A stretch of DNA of 64,000 nt from Leguminivora glycinivorella (lineage: Eukaryota; Arthropoda; Insecta; Lepidoptera; Tortricidae): the NCBI RefSeq assembly GCF_023078275.1, contig NC_062982.1:9560880-9624879 (forward strand), read 5' to 3'. Below, piece by piece: positions 24,301 to 33,904 of the stretch (its first letter is position 1; every line of letters begins with the position of its first letter). Made by a program: the position numbers and the translations under genes. The notes beneath the pieces were generated by a model that made no database searches, was not told where the DNA came from, and saw nothing but the letters and a program-made list of their open reading frames with translations.

Positions 24301-24551
24301 ATACATCTTTCACTCGACAGGAACGCAAAGAGCAACAAGTGAAGATCGAGCTAGGCGAGCCCCTCGCGCCCGCCTCCACCAACAAGACCGAGAGCGACCT
24401 GCAGCAGCGCATCCTCAGCATCCTCAACGACAAGGTGGCCGAGAAAGTCGCGCCCGTGCCCGCGCCCGTACCCGCTGTACAGAATAACAAGCTCTTCAAT
24501 GACCCCACGGTTAGGAAAGCGCTCGACTCCATTTTGCAGAAGTTTACATAG
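12328..24551 (+). CDS. NCOA5: Nuclear receptor coactivator 5 (NCOA5/CIA) orthologue
   Basis: Eight coding exons join in phase: 12328-12334, 12481-12760, 14213-14346, 14846-15025, 15639-15765, 16477-16676, 17724-17896 and 24321-24551, giving 443 residues. Exon 1 codes only Met-Ala and one base. Exon 2 is an RRM with RNP2 (LRIYVGGI) and RNP1 (NFGFVQFE). Exon 4 is an Arg/Gly-rich RGG box of high GC. Exons 5-7 carry the NCOA5 signature NDCEIIVVSK, the anticodon-binding-like segment DVPIGKVLGNIASRGCLYAI, then EHRNMPLEDALQLMSRNF. Exon 8 ends with a short helical tail NKLFNDPTVRKALDSILQKF. The family are nuclear RNA-binding coregulators; mammalian NCOA5 binds oestrogen receptor independently of AF-2. 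The hormone-receptor partner in an insect is unknown. Exons 5, 6, 7 and 8 each have partial tandem copies downstream. Intron 7 is 6.4 kb of nested transposons. Confidence 0.9.
13050..13327 (+). repeat. Dispersed lepidopteran repeat (CGACATAGTGGACCG / CGTCGGGGGTTAAAAA), copy 1
   Basis: It begins AATAACCTAACCACAAAATT, passes through GACATAGTGGACCGATTTTC and GGTTCATCCGTTCGGGAGCT, enters an ACAGACAGACAG tract, and ends CGTCGGGGGTTAAAAA. Five further copies or fragments occur in this window (16354, 17297, 35822, 37349 and, inverted, 37982). No coding capacity. In NCOA5 intron 2. Confidence 0.8.
15811..16364 (+). repeat. Tandem copies of NCOA5 exon 5 plus donor and intron start
   Basis: The 3' part of exon 5 and its GTAAGT donor recur with the donor at 15766, 15982 and 16198, an exact 216-bp period. 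A fourth copy is cut at about 16360 by a dispersed repeat. Copies 2 and 3 have a candidate acceptor (CTTCCAGTCAG) giving exons 15867-15981 and 16083-16197, both 115 nt, open, and in the same phases as exon 5 (1 in, 2 out). Copy 2 also has an upstream acceptor (GCGTTTACAG) that would make 15811-15981 an additional in-frame exon coding ERKVNMHQRY...; that AG is mutated in later copies. Use in mRNA is unproven. Confidence 0.85.
16354..16427 (+). repeat. 3' fragment of the CGTCGGGGG dispersed repeat, copy 2
   Basis: Only the ACACAGACAGACACG tract and the end resembling CGTTTTTCCGTCGGGGG are present. They are fused directly to the truncated fourth copy of NCOA5 exon 5, so this insertion or recombination followed the exon duplication. 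Confidence 0.7.
16723..17150 (+). repeat. Decayed copies of NCOA5 exon 6
   Basis: At 16730 the sequence AATGGAGGATGTGCCAATCG matches the exon 6 text for MEDVPIGKVLG. It continues after an inserted MITE at 16991 with ACATAGCGCCGCGTGGCTGT. A second, more diverged copy starts at 17110 (CTAATGGAAGATGTATCAATC). Upstream of both lies a shared CTGACTATCTTGT-like stretch, so intron sequence was copied too. Neither copy has a usable acceptor or open frame across its length; they are remnants. Confidence 0.75.
16763..16988. mobile_element. GC-rich fold-back MITE (GTGTCTCGGGGCGCGC family), copy 1, TAA-flanked
   Basis: Long inverted arms contain CGCGTGTCTCGGGGCGCGC and CGTCTCCTCAGTACATTTTG. TAA duplicates flank both ends (16760-16762 and 16989-16991), as in PIF/Harbinger-type elements. 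The insertion splits the exon 6 remnant of NCOA5, so it is younger than that duplication. A longer relative is at 35324-35621. Confidence 0.8.
17297..17487 (+). repeat. CGACATAGTGG / CGTCGGGG dispersed repeat, copy 3
   Basis: Begins near AAAAAGCCCCGACCGCGACA and ends GCGTCGGGGTTAAAAA. The GACA tract is shortened compared with copy 1. In NCOA5 intron 6. Confidence 0.75.
17940..18121 (+). repeat. Decayed copies of NCOA5 exon 7
   Basis: Two successive remnants follow the true exon 7: 17940-18000 (GAAACTTCCAG, then GAGGCAATATACGCACTGCT) and 18030-18121 (CGCGAGGCTGTTTATGCACA, then GTTGATGGACGAA). Both match the exon region coding EAVYALLGQLADGRS. Both carry frame breaks, so they are not functional exons. 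Confidence 0.7.
18122..20654. other. NCOA5 intron 7, proximal part
   Basis: AT-rich, no exon seen. A (TTTA)n microsatellite is at about 19502-19522. Positions 19740-20060 are a LINE C-terminal remnant. From 20119 an antisense LINE 3' end (CAATACAATACAATACAAAT, then ACTCTTTATTACACACC) runs to about 20340, followed by a CA microsatellite at 20388-20406. The rest shows nothing I recognise. Confidence 0.5.
19740..20060 (+). mobile_element. 5'-truncated Jockey-like LINE, C-terminal remnant
   Basis: An open frame ending at 20006 codes about 80 residues of the type seen at the end of Jockey-clade reverse-transcriptase proteins (FNFLAPFIYNKVNE...). Only the extreme C-terminus and 3' tail remain. The clade call is tentative. 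It cannot encode an active enzyme. Confidence 0.45.
20802..21567. mobile_element. GTTAAC-rich inverted-repeat element
   Basis: The ends CATAGCTGGGCATTAACTCG and ACGGTGCCCGGCTATG are inverted. The terminal 100-150 bp at both ends are packed with GTTAACG/CGTTAAC and TTAATCG motifs in both orientations; the middle is unrelated and non-coding. Non-autonomous element of unknown superfamily. Confidence 0.65.
21808..22394. mobile_element. MITE with TGGCCGCTGTACACAT ends, TAA-flanked
   Basis: About 35-bp termini: TGGCCGCTGTACACATATGG and CCACATGTGTACAGCGGCCA. TAA flanks both sides. The interior repeats TTGGC/GCCAA motifs. Several overlapping open frames in its arms arise from the repeat symmetry and are not genes. 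Confidence 0.8.
22487..22546. mobile_element. 60-bp miniature inverted repeat, TAA-flanked
   Basis: GGTGGATGATACACTGGCTC pairs with GAGCCAGTGTGACATCCACC around a short loop, with TAA on each side. It is almost all terminal repeat. A second inverted repeat (GATTAGAGTGAGAT / ATCTCACTCTAATC) follows directly at about 22567-22645. Confidence 0.75.
22787..22931. mobile_element. MITE with AATAGCTGTAACA ends
   Basis: The inverted ends AATAGCTGTAACAAACTGTC and GTCTGTTACAGCTATT continue inward through AGATTTGGTTCG / CGAACCAAATCT. Another AATAGCTGTAACAGACG end follows at 22991, so related elements are clustered. Confidence 0.7.
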
Positions 24552-25091
24552 ATTTAGGGACTACTTAGAAAATAATGTATGATTTTTGAATAGACCGAGG
24601 AAAAGAGAACTGTTGCGCGCCCGTTTTAAGTTATCTTGCAAGTACAGATGTAATATACAAACAAAAATTTGTCTGTAAAAGTCCCTCATTTTTGCAGCAA
24701 AGAATCTTAGCATCCAACGATAAATTGATACCAGGGTGAGCGCAGAGAACAAATTGTTCAAAGACCCAATGGCTAGGAAAACTGCAGCAATGCATCCTCA
24801 GCATTCTTAATGACAAGGTGGCGGACAAACCTGCCCCCGCTGTGCAGAATAATAAGCTCTTCAATGATCCTACGGTTAGGAAAGCGCTCGACTCCATTTT
24901 GCAGAAGTTTACATAGATTTAGGGACTACTTAGAAAATAATGTATGATTTTTTTAATAGACCGAGGAAAAAATAACTGTTGCGCGCCCGTTTTAAGTTAG
25001 CTTGCAAGTACAGATGTAATATACAAACAGAAAGTCGGTATTTCTGTAAAAGCTCCTCATTTCTGCAGCAAAGAATCATATGATCATAATA

Positions 25092-25225
25092 TGTGTCGCT
25101 TAACTTCAAACTTGGGTAAATCCATTCTGCTTTTAGGTTGAATAAATAAAAAATATAATATTGATCTGAAAGATAATCAACCTTAGCAGAATGGATTTTA
25201 CCCAAGTTTGAAGTTTAGCGACACA
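25092..25225. mobile_element. MITE, TGTGTCGCTTAACTTC family, copy 2
   Basis: Inverted ends of about 38 bp: TGTGTCGCTTAACTTCAAAC and GTTTGAAGTTTAGCGACACA, each continuing into the GGGTAAATCCATTCTGC motif or its complement. It stands 3 bp from the next MITE, inside the copied NCOA5 3' UTR. Confidence 0.85.
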
Positions 25226-25228
25226 TAT

Positions 25229-25371
25229 CGTCACTACTTTTAAAAAATCTCGTATCTCACGCTGCTCCTCAAAGTTGAAACGCAGTAAGTCTATATGCAT
25301 TCCATACATACTTACTACAATTTTCTTTTCATTGACAGACGAAGATACAAGTTTTTTTTAAAGTAGTGACG
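25229..25371. mobile_element. MITE, CGTCACTACTTTAAAA family, copy 1
   Basis: The ends CGTCACTACTTTTAAAAAAT and TTTTTTAAAGTAGTGACG are inverted. The 143-bp element is repeated at 57935-58077 with over 90 percent identity by eye, including the central TTCCATACATACTTACTACA. Confidence 0.85.
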
Positions 25372-25738
25372 ATATGCCGAAGAGTATCTAACGATAAATT
25401 GACGCCTAAACCTGAGAACAAATTGTTCAAAGGCCCAAAGGCTAGAAAAGCTGCAAGTGTGTAATTTCCGAAGTCTAGAACAGTTAAGCTACACGGCAGG
25501 TACATATTTACATTAAATGGTACTCGAAATATGCGATCTTTGTAAAACATACTTTTAGGTAATTTAAAGTGACGTGTTTTTTCAAGTTCTCTTGAACTTC
25601 CTCTTTGGAATGTAAATTGTGATTTTCAGATGGTATCATAAAATACATACCTTGACCTTGACACATGTATCACATTAAAATTAGGTAAAACATTTTAAAC
25701 GTCGACCTTGTTTAGTTTTTATTAAAATAAAAATTAAG

Positions 25739-26034
25739 GTATAGTCTTGGGTCGACTCGTTCGTTTTTCGTACCGTTCCCTTTATCCGATTCTGTTTTCG
25801 TCAGCCATTCTTTATTCGTCAACATAGTCTGCAGTCATTTTCGTCTTTGAGCATAATGAGACCATAAAGACTGCGGAAAAACACGAAGACGGATTAAGAT
25901 AAAGATGAACAACGAAATTGGCCGTAGTTGAGAAAGACCATCGACGATCGTGACGAATAAAGAATGGCTGACGAAAGCAGAATCGGACTTTAGGAACGTG
26001 ACGAAAAATGAACGAAACAACCCAAGAGTATACC
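25739..26034. mobile_element. MITE with GTATAGTCTTGGGT ends
   Basis: Inverted arms of about 85 bp begin GTATAGTCTTGGGTCGACTC and end CAACCCAAGAGTATAC. Both include GTCAGCCATTCTTTATTCGT or its complement. Roughly 295 bp, non-coding; minus-strand open frames across it are incidental. Confidence 0.75.
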
Positions 26035-26512
26035 GAAATATTTAAAATCATCTGGTAATCATAAAAGCAATTTAATTATAATTTAACGAGTGAAAGAAAA
26101 CTGAGATTTGACGAATGAATAATAATAATTATAAACTAAGAAAATGTCTACCAGTGTCCAAATAAAAATAAACATTTGTCTCTATAATACGTTTTTCAAT
26201 AAAACACGCCTTAATATTACATCAGTTCTATTTATTTTAATTCATACACATAATTAGAGGTGGTTTAAATAAAGCCTGTCAGTGATTTAAATGACAAACA
26301 GTGCTATAGTTAATTGTTATTGTACAAACACAAGGAGAATACACGAAAATGATTTAATGCACTATGAACTAAGATGCTGGCAACCTTCTGTTTTCGAACA
26401 AGTTGATTTTAAATTGGTTCCTGGGCCATCTGATCAAGTTTCTACACAAGCTTATTTCTTAGTCCCCTCGTAACCCTTCGTCTCTGCATTCCACTCTGTG
26501 CATTGTGCTTAT

Positions 26513-26641
26513 AAAACCTCCGCCACACATAAAGCGTTTTGACAGCGTAGCGTTAGCGGAGTTAGTTCCCGCTGGCGTCCGCGCACCGCTATCATAGCGC
26601 TCCGCCTACGCTCTCAAAACACGCATGTGTGGCCGAGCTTT
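26513..26641. mobile_element. Short MITE with CCGCCACACATAAAGCG end
   Basis: The ends AAAACCTCCGCCACACAT and ATGTGTGGCCGAGCTTT are inverted, and inner AGCGTAGCG/CGCTACG-like motifs also pair. It resembles in design the GGCCACA-ended fold-back elements at 16763 and 35324. Confidence 0.6.
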
Positions 26642-28249
26642 AAGTCCTACTCACTGGTACGCCCACTTTTTGTTTTACTTGACTATTGAATACTTGTTAC
26701 TTTGGTACCGACTGTACGTTACAATCAGTTTGGTACAGTCAGCAGCAGAAGCGACTTAGGCGTACAAAATGTCGGAATACTACTTTGAAAATTAAACTTA
26801 AGTCAAAAGTATGGCTATTCGTACGTAACGTAATAATAATGTCAGATAAACGTAGTCCATACAATTTATATAACAGTTGGTCAGGGGTAGTCATGACCTC
26901 TTAAGGACCAAGGCCCTACCTATAATATTACTTATTCAGTTCGATGAAATTTAAATAATATTGAATCGGAACAGAGTCGTATTTGAAATCTGAATAATCT
27001 TATGTCCTCTCTCAAGTCAGTATCTATTGAACACATTTTTAAAATGTATGCAAAACCATATTTCGTAACAAGTCAGCGGTTCCCAACCTTTTTAGTACTG
27101 TCACTCGTTCGCTAAGGAATTTGACTTTCTCCTGCATGTCTTATATTTAGGTCCTTGCGTTATCTTTGATTAGTTTTTTACCCCCTTAAAATACCAGTTT
27201 TACCCCTACGGTGGTAATTACCCCCAGGTTAGAAAACGCTAAAACAGAAAGTAGGGTTCACAGTGAGTTTGACACCTTCTCGTGGCAATAATGTCTACAT
27301 GCATAGCTCAAACAATTCAGAATATAAATACTTATAGTTAGGAGCGTAATTAGCATTAGACATACATTGGAACACCGCCAGCGGTTCTCGACATAAGAAT
27401 TTCTACAAACTACATGAGCTGGCACCTATTTCACCAACTTGTCTGGTACTGGTACGTTCGTGTACATTTCTGGGTTCATATCGGTAAGTTGTCTTTAGTT
27501 TTTGAACTGAGGTCTACTGCCACGTTCGATTTGCCTTACTATCACCTACGTAAGAATTTACAAGTGCGTCACGCAACACGGCGAACGGTTCGCGGTAAGC
27601 CCTCCGAGCTTGTCCATAGAATCTATTCAATATTGTGTTTACCGAATGGAAGCCACTTCCAGGCTTAGCTCATAAACTAAAGACTATAAATGTGTCCATG
27701 TTTCTTTCTGGGACCAGTAAATTACGGTTTGTAAATTTTCGATATCAGACAATAGTCATTTGATGAAATAGGGGCCTGGTATCACCCCACTCTGCCTTTG
27801 TACAAAAGAAGATACACAAACCCCAAACACGGTTGTAGCACTCGGTTAACAGTATCACGAATTTTTATGGCATTAATAAATAAAAAATATTTTATACAGC
27901 GTCGAATTTACTTCATTTGAGATCAAGGCCCTGAATCTCTTGGATCTTTCAAAAGCATCATTTATAAATTCTATGCATACTTTAGGAGTTCAATTTGCTA
28001 TACAAGTTACATAATCTAGGATGACATTAGGAATATCCACAACTTATTCTATACATATAAACAAATCCAGATACGCCCTTACTACTATAGCAGCTAAATG
28101 CCACCACACACCTATCGAGCTCCATAAAGCTATATTTGGAAGATTTGGTGTCGATAAGAGCTCGAACGGTGAGCGCGATATTTACATGGATCAGTCAACG
28201 CGGCGCCCAACGGCGCTCACTGCTTCTCAGTGTTCATCACCTCAGAGAA

Positions 28250-30779
28250 CTAAGTCGATCTCTCTGGCGGGTCATCCTGCTTTGATGGGTCAAAGCCTTC
28301 TTTAATGTGGCCTCCTGTGCCTTTCGGGTCTAAATCTGTCGCCCAGCTGAAATGCATAAGTGCTAAGTGCTTGTTGCCAAGCTCGTTATGAACCTTCCCA
28401 AGTAAATAATATACTAATGATTCTCTTGGGGCTATGTCTTTCAAATGATGTAAATCTGCCAATGCATCTTGCGGTCTTCCAGCGCGCAGCAAGACCGACG
28501 CTCTGTGGAACCTGCACAAGGGGTTATCTGTGTCCAGTTGCACGGCCCGTTCTAGTGTTGAGAGGGCTCTGTCCATCTTACCTAAAGCTGCCTGAGCGAG
28601 TCCTAGTTGACATCTTAAGACTCCCGAGTGGGGATGAATGGTCAATGCTCGCCGTATGTGAACTTCTGACGCTTTCCAACGCTCCTGTCGCGCATATACT
28701 GTCGCTATACCAAACCACGCTACATAATTCCGGGGATCAATACTGACTGCAGTTCTAAAGCTTGCAAGTGCTTTATCAGTTTCTTCCGCTACTGCATACT
28801 CATGTCCTAGTAGAGCATGGGCGTAAGATGCATATGGGTCCATTTGAACAGCTCTTTTGAAGAATTTAAGAGCAGTTTCTCGTTCTTTATGAAGAGAGAA
28901 GCAGTTGCCAGTTACCAACCAGGCAATGGGATCACTCCTATCCATTTCTACTAACTCTTGAGCCAATGCAGACAACTGTGCTTCCCGTTGCAAATGCCAC
29001 AGGCAAGTACTATAAATATCCATTCCTTCTGTCCGACAAGGATGAGTTTTCCTGATTTCTGCAAATACTTTGGCCGCAGCTTCATACTGAGCCATCTCAT
29101 AATGTGCCCGAGCAATCATAGTCTGAACCCATGGTGATGCTAATTGTTTAGCAGGTATGCCTTGAAATAGTTTGATAGCATTTTTACAATCTAGGAATGC
29201 TAATGCTTTGTAAGCATCTCCTAACTCTCTCATTAAATTTAATAATGCTACTCCATTTGAGCTCTTTGGCGTAAGAGTGGGTGTTACAGTTTCTATAGAT
29301 TTGGTCCTGTCATTAGTTTCCACAGTATTGGCTTTGATGTTGTTTTTAGCAGTCCGCTGCTTGTTTTTTCTTGACGGACTTTTGGGTGCTACAAACTTTC
29401 TGCTAGGGGATTTATTATTCTCTTTGACTGAATAACTACTGTTGTTGCTGAATAGCCTCGAAGACCGCCGAGGTGCTGGGCCTAATGTACATCTAGGCGT
29501 AGGGCTGAACACTGCATCTTTTAACTGTCCCATTTGTGCTCTTAAGGAGTTTACTATTTTAGGTATTGCTTTTTGCTCATTTGAGTCAGTGAGAGTGGGA
29601 GTATACAATGCTACAGGAGATTCTTCCATCGGTAACATACCAAATGAGGGGGAAAATTGTATTGGTGCTAGTCCACTAAAAACACTGTGCATGCGTTTCA
29701 CAGGGGCTTGCGTCTCAGGTGTGATGCTGGTGGACATGGTCATCGGACTCCGAGGAGCCACATTATTCATTGGAGTCACATTGGTATTCATACTGATACT
29801 AGTATTATTAGGAATGTTGCTATTAACAAATGAAATATTTTCCGAATTGTTGACTAGATTCACAAATGTGGTCACACCAAATGAAAAGTCAGTGTTATTC
29901 ATTTGGAATACTTGATGTGGATCTACTTTCTCACCTAAATTACACAAGTCTGCAAAAGAGCTCCACATGAATGGGTTAAGTGAAAGAGCCTTCCGTAATG
30001 CATCTGTCGCTTTACTTCTCCTCTCTGTGATGTTGAAGATGTGGGCAAGGAGTTGCAGTGCATATGGAGCCTGTTCCCCAAATTCAGATGCCACAATCTC
30101 AATGTTGGATCCCAATACCACTTCTGCATCTTTGTAACTGGAATAAACCAAAAGAATTGCATTAGCTAACTAGGTACAACATAATCAGACTATTACATAT
30201 AGTTGAAAATCAAGTTAGACTAGTTTTATAAATAAACTACTCACTTTTTCAATTCTATAGAGCACTTGGCAAGGAGGAACCTCGCCTGGGGTATGGTCAG
30301 TGGTATACTTTGTAGCAAGTGATGAGCCTCGTTGAGCCGCGCACATCTGTAGTAACATGTTCCCAAAAGGAAAGCTGTTTCTTCTGATCCAACTAGAACA
30401 CAAGATTATTATATTTTAAACACATATACTGCAGAATATTTCCACTGGATACATAAGCATAGAAAGCTCTAATTATAGCAACATGAGGCAATCGATAATC
30501 CTCATTACCACCAAGTAGTATTATTACCAATTATTAGCAAAACAGAAGTGATACTATGACAGCAAGAAAAAATCAATTAGAAGAAAATGTTTACCTTCAG
30601 CATGTAGTCTTTCAGCCAAGAATATAGCGTTGTCAAATTCATAATTGTTCAAACAATCCCAAATGATAACCTGTGGAACAAAACGATGTTTATGTGTAAA
30701 ATATCCAAGATAGGAACACCTTGACAGCTACACTGGAAAGTGATTTCCTGCTTACCTGTATAGGTTCTTGGACGATCAT
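28250..30779 (-). CDS. CDC27: CDC27/APC3, TPR subunit of the anaphase-promoting complex
   Basis: Four coding exons on the minus strand: 30779-30756 (MIVQEPIQ), 30670-30595, 30392-30245 and 30137-28250, giving 711 residues. The N-terminal TPRs read WDCLNNYEFDNAIFLAERL, then TAFLLGTCYYRCARLNEAHH, as in animal CDC27. A low-complexity Asn/Ser/Thr linker with basic SPSRK motifs (candidate CDK sites) separates them from a C-terminal TPR superhelix, roughly the last 320 residues, with motifs such as WFGIATVYARQERW and YYLLGKVHNELGN. In the APC/C, CDC27 forms a homodimer and its C-terminal TPRs bind the IR tails of CDC20/CDH1 and APC10. The protein ends soon after HFSWATDLDPKG, without the long acidic C-terminus of the human protein. 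Exon 4 carries 88 percent of the coding sequence. It is divergent from TMEM184, 5' ends about 0.5 kb apart. Confidence 0.96.
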
Positions 30780-31249
30780 TTTGATGATGTTATAAAACTT
30801 TAGGATTCTATACACTCCCAAAGAAAATATTCAACATTGCAAGTCACGATTATTATAGTCACAAAATAAAGATAAAACGTATCATTTCATTAGACGGAGA
30901 CGGACATTTTCATTTCAGTTTGTTAATTGTCTATGGTTTGATTACGAAAGCTTTGTGCTCGCCAGTACAAAAATATTTCAACAAAATGTTTAAATTTTAA
31001 TTTAGAAGGTTTTAATGCATTAACATTTACATGATTTGCAAATAAGTTGGAAATAATGTAATTTTCAGTTCATTAACATTGCTGAAATCATATTTTTACA
31101 TGTTTTTAGTTTTAAAAAGTCAGCGTTTTTATCTGAACCCGCAATGGTTTTATTTGTGTCTCAAACAACTGAAGATTTCATATTGTCTATGATAGTTATG
31201 GAACGATTGTACGAAAGCGAATAGTCGTATGGTTCATTATTTATTGTGA
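30780..31249. promoter_or_regulatory. Divergent promoter interval between CDC27 and TMEM184
   Basis: The interval between the CDC27 start codon (minus) and the presumed TMEM184 5' UTR (plus) must hold both promoters. No TATA box stands out. The sequence is unique-looking and free of obvious transposons, unlike its surroundings. Confidence 0.45.
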
Positions 31250-31479
31250 ATACGCGAAGAAACTGAGGGACTCCTAGATTTTCTTTTGTGTTTTTCAAGT
31301 GATTAGCAGGATTGTGTTATTTGTGAAATATAAAGTTATAGTGCATTAACGTGAGGAAAATCGATGAGATTGTGTGTACAGTGTTGCGAACAATATGTGC
31401 AGTGTTGATTACGAATGACATCTGCTAGAAGAAAAACGGAATTGCAGTAGTTAGAGGACGTGGATTACGCATCGTACAG
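31250..31479 (+). other. Presumed non-coding first exon of TMEM184
   Basis: The first TMEM184 coding exon starts with an acceptor one base before its ATG, so an upstream non-coding exon is required. A good donor (ACAG|GTAAAC) at 31479/31480 follows a stop-rich leader-like stretch. The 5' limit given is a guess; only the donor is supported. Confidence 0.45.
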
Positions 31480-32192
31480 GTAAACCTTGACTAGTTATTT
31501 TCCCTAGGGCGCTGGACTGGGTTTTAAATAAGGCTGTGAAATTGTGTTGTGCGTCACTAACGGAACTAATCGCCCTTCACTCTTCTTTTGTGGAATACCC
31601 CAAACAAGATAATGTCAAGACGTGTGACCTCCAGCTTAAAGCTCCTTTCTCAATTCGGACCTGTTATTGTTTCTGTGGAAGCCTTGCTTAATCTACTAAC
31701 ATGCAATAGTACTTTATTCTCCCAGGAAATGAAAACGTTCTAGTTATCATGTGGGTGATTCTAAATGGCTATTAGATATTGCAACTATCTAAGTCACCAG
31801 GAAGTAGGAAATAACTACTGAATCAAGTTTCTCTTAGTAACTTGTATCATAAACACGAAAACTGCAGAATTTCAAGTCAGAAATTTTCAGCTGTCTGTGT
31901 GTACAGCTGATAATTTGCGCCTTGAGGCATATGACGTCTTTTAATTGTTTGTTATTGTAACGCACCTATTCATAATGGTGAATAAAAATACTTAAGGTGA
32001 AAACAATATTCTTGAGACAATTGTTAGAAGACAATAACAATAGTACATACCTGCTTCATCACTACAATCCTAAATAATTTATAGGTATGATGTTGGTACT
32101 GGTTTTATTAGGTACTCATTTCTATTTATGTTACATAAAATTATATTGTACATAAATCTTCTCATTGTCATAAACCCTCAAGGCTTCAAATA

Positions 32193-32476
32193 TTGTTGTT
32201 GTTGTTGTAGTCCTAAGGCACCCCAGAGGTGCAAAGGGCCTTCACAAGCTCGCACCACGCCTTTCTATCTTCAGCGACCCTCGTGGCCTCGCTCCAGCTC
32301 AAACCAGCCGCTCATAGCTCATTTTCGACGGACCGCTTCCATGAGTGAACAGGGCGCCCTGGGCCACGGCTTGCATTCTGCGGTTTCCAGTCGAAAGCAA
32401 TGCTTGCATTATTTCTTCCCCCTCTCCGAAGAGTGTGTCCAATCCATCTCCATTTTCGTGACAACAACAACAACAT
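32193..32476 (-). mobile_element. Non-LTR retrotransposon 3' fragment bounded by TTG/CAA repeats
   Basis: The region runs from (TTG)n at 32193 to (CAA)n at 32475. On the minus strand it ends GGCCCTTTGCACCTCTGGGG, then a CAACAACAACAA tail, a design I associate with lepidopteran LINE/SINE 3' ends. There is no intact domain. In TMEM184 5' UTR intron. Confidence 0.5.
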
Positions 32477-32501
32477 GGATAAATTCGCACATATCCAGCA
32501 G

Positions 32502-32576
32502 GCCTCCGTGGTGCAGTTGGGAGCGCAATGGCCTCGGCAAGGCCAGAGGTCGCAGGTTCGAGTCCTGCCAAGGGTG
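32502..32576 (+). repeat. tRNA-like SINE head or tRNA pseudogene
   Basis: A consensus polymerase III A box (TGGTGCAGTTGG, 32509-32520) and B box (GGTTCGAGTCC, 32555-32565) are in tRNA spacing. The D and T stems pair fully and an anticodon stem TGGCC/GGCCA encloses loop TCGGCAA. The acceptor stem has two mismatches, position 33 is C rather than U and there is an extra base before the anticodon stem. I therefore call it tRNA-derived rather than a working tRNA gene. Confidence 0.6.
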
Positions 32577-33904
32577 AGATTTTTTCCTTTAATTTAAAAA
32601 TATGTCTCTAAATTCTGGAATGCTCATAACTTTGTAAGAGCTTAGTTAAACCTCTGTTACATTTCATTGCTTTAAAAGGTACAAATCTTTACCAAGGACA
32701 TGTTAATATTTAACCAATATATCTGGTTTTATTTTTAAAGAACACAAAACTACATACTGACTACAATATCAGGGAGTATAAATGTTTCTTTTAATTTGAC
32801 AATGTGTATGTTTATTCAGCACCATATGAACCATATCTCATCACCACCACCCACTTCTTAGGCATTAGGAATGAGTAATGTGATATTGTGATAACAAATC
32901 AGTGTAAGCAAATACATAATTAACTGATTATATGTTTTATTAGGCTTTCATACCTAAAAAGGAGAAACAGATCATTTAACACAATCATTTTTTGTCAGTC
33001 TGTCTAACTATCGGGACAGTTTATCTTGGGAATGCATGTATCAAGTTGAAATTAGAACTATATGTCTGAAAAAAATCAAGCTTCTATGTTAATGTAAATA
33101 AGCACTCTCAAGCATAGGTACAGTTAACCAATTGGAATCCTAGGCCACTGTAGAACCTTTTCACAGTCAACATCAAAAGTGACTTCTGTGGCCAATTAGG
33201 CCATAATGCACGGTGTCAATAAGATAGGGTGCTAGAGTGGCCTATGATTCAAATTGGTTGACAGTACATGTTTACATGTAATAAAAAGTTAAGTAAAAAA
33301 AGGATTTTATTTCTTAAAGAAAAGTTCAGAAACGGTTCCATCTCTCTCTATATTGCAAATTTTTTTTTCTTTATTTAGGCAACAAACGGTCATACAAACA
33401 ATAATGTAAAAATACATGATGTGTTGATAGACCTTGAGTGCGCTAACTTAATCATATTACATTGAGTGACCTAACTGAATCATATTCTGAAATATAACCT
33501 GGTTTAAGAGTGGTTCATAAAAAGTTTGTATAAAAAAACATGTAGTTTGTGAGTCAGATTTCACACTTGTCTGGTTTTTAAAAGTAAAGAGCTGTCTTCC
33601 TTCGGTATCCATGACAAGATGATAAAATAGTAGCCAATAGTACAAATTGAAAAGTGTGTCATCAAAATTGCTGCTTGAATGCACAAGTAAAAATTCTAAC
33701 TATGAGTTGAAATGTCTTGAAATGTAATAAAGTTCATATCTTAGTGTCATTCTTGTCTTTCCGACTACACCAAAACAAATCTAATTTAATTAGTCAACTT
33801 ATGTTGTTAAAAGAATAATAAATTATATCATAGACAATTTTGCATAATAATCGATGGAATCAGGTGTTACTTTGCGGAAATCCATGTAAATCATAAAATA
33901 GAGT

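Larger units (their letters stand above)
24561..25465 (+). repeat. Tandem copies of NCOA5 terminal exon and 3' UTR
   Basis: The last exon and its 3' UTR recur 365 bp downstream. Codons from QQCILSILNDKVADK to the TAG at 24914-24916 are open and nearly identical to the true exon, and the following 3' UTR matches too. Two MITEs (25092-25225 and 25229-25371) sit in the second 3' UTR. A third, decayed start (ENKLFKGPKARKAA, about 25408-25450) follows them. Copy 2 lacks a clear acceptor, so it probably serves as 3' UTR or is inert. Confidence 0.82.
24917..28249. other. Convergent intergenic region between NCOA5 and CDC27
   Basis: It holds the duplicated NCOA5 3' end, MITEs at 25092, 25229, 25739 and 26513, and a probable MITE at about 27417-27783 (ends GGCACCTATTTCACCAA / TTTGATGAAATAGGGGCC). 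Possible NCOA5 polyadenylation signals (AATAAA) are at 26161 and 26197. No gene recognised. Confidence 0.5.

Noticed and set aside
29442..29915. 157-codon plus-strand hydrophobic frame
   Set aside because: It is the antisense shadow of CDC27 exon 4, whose protein is clearly recognisable.
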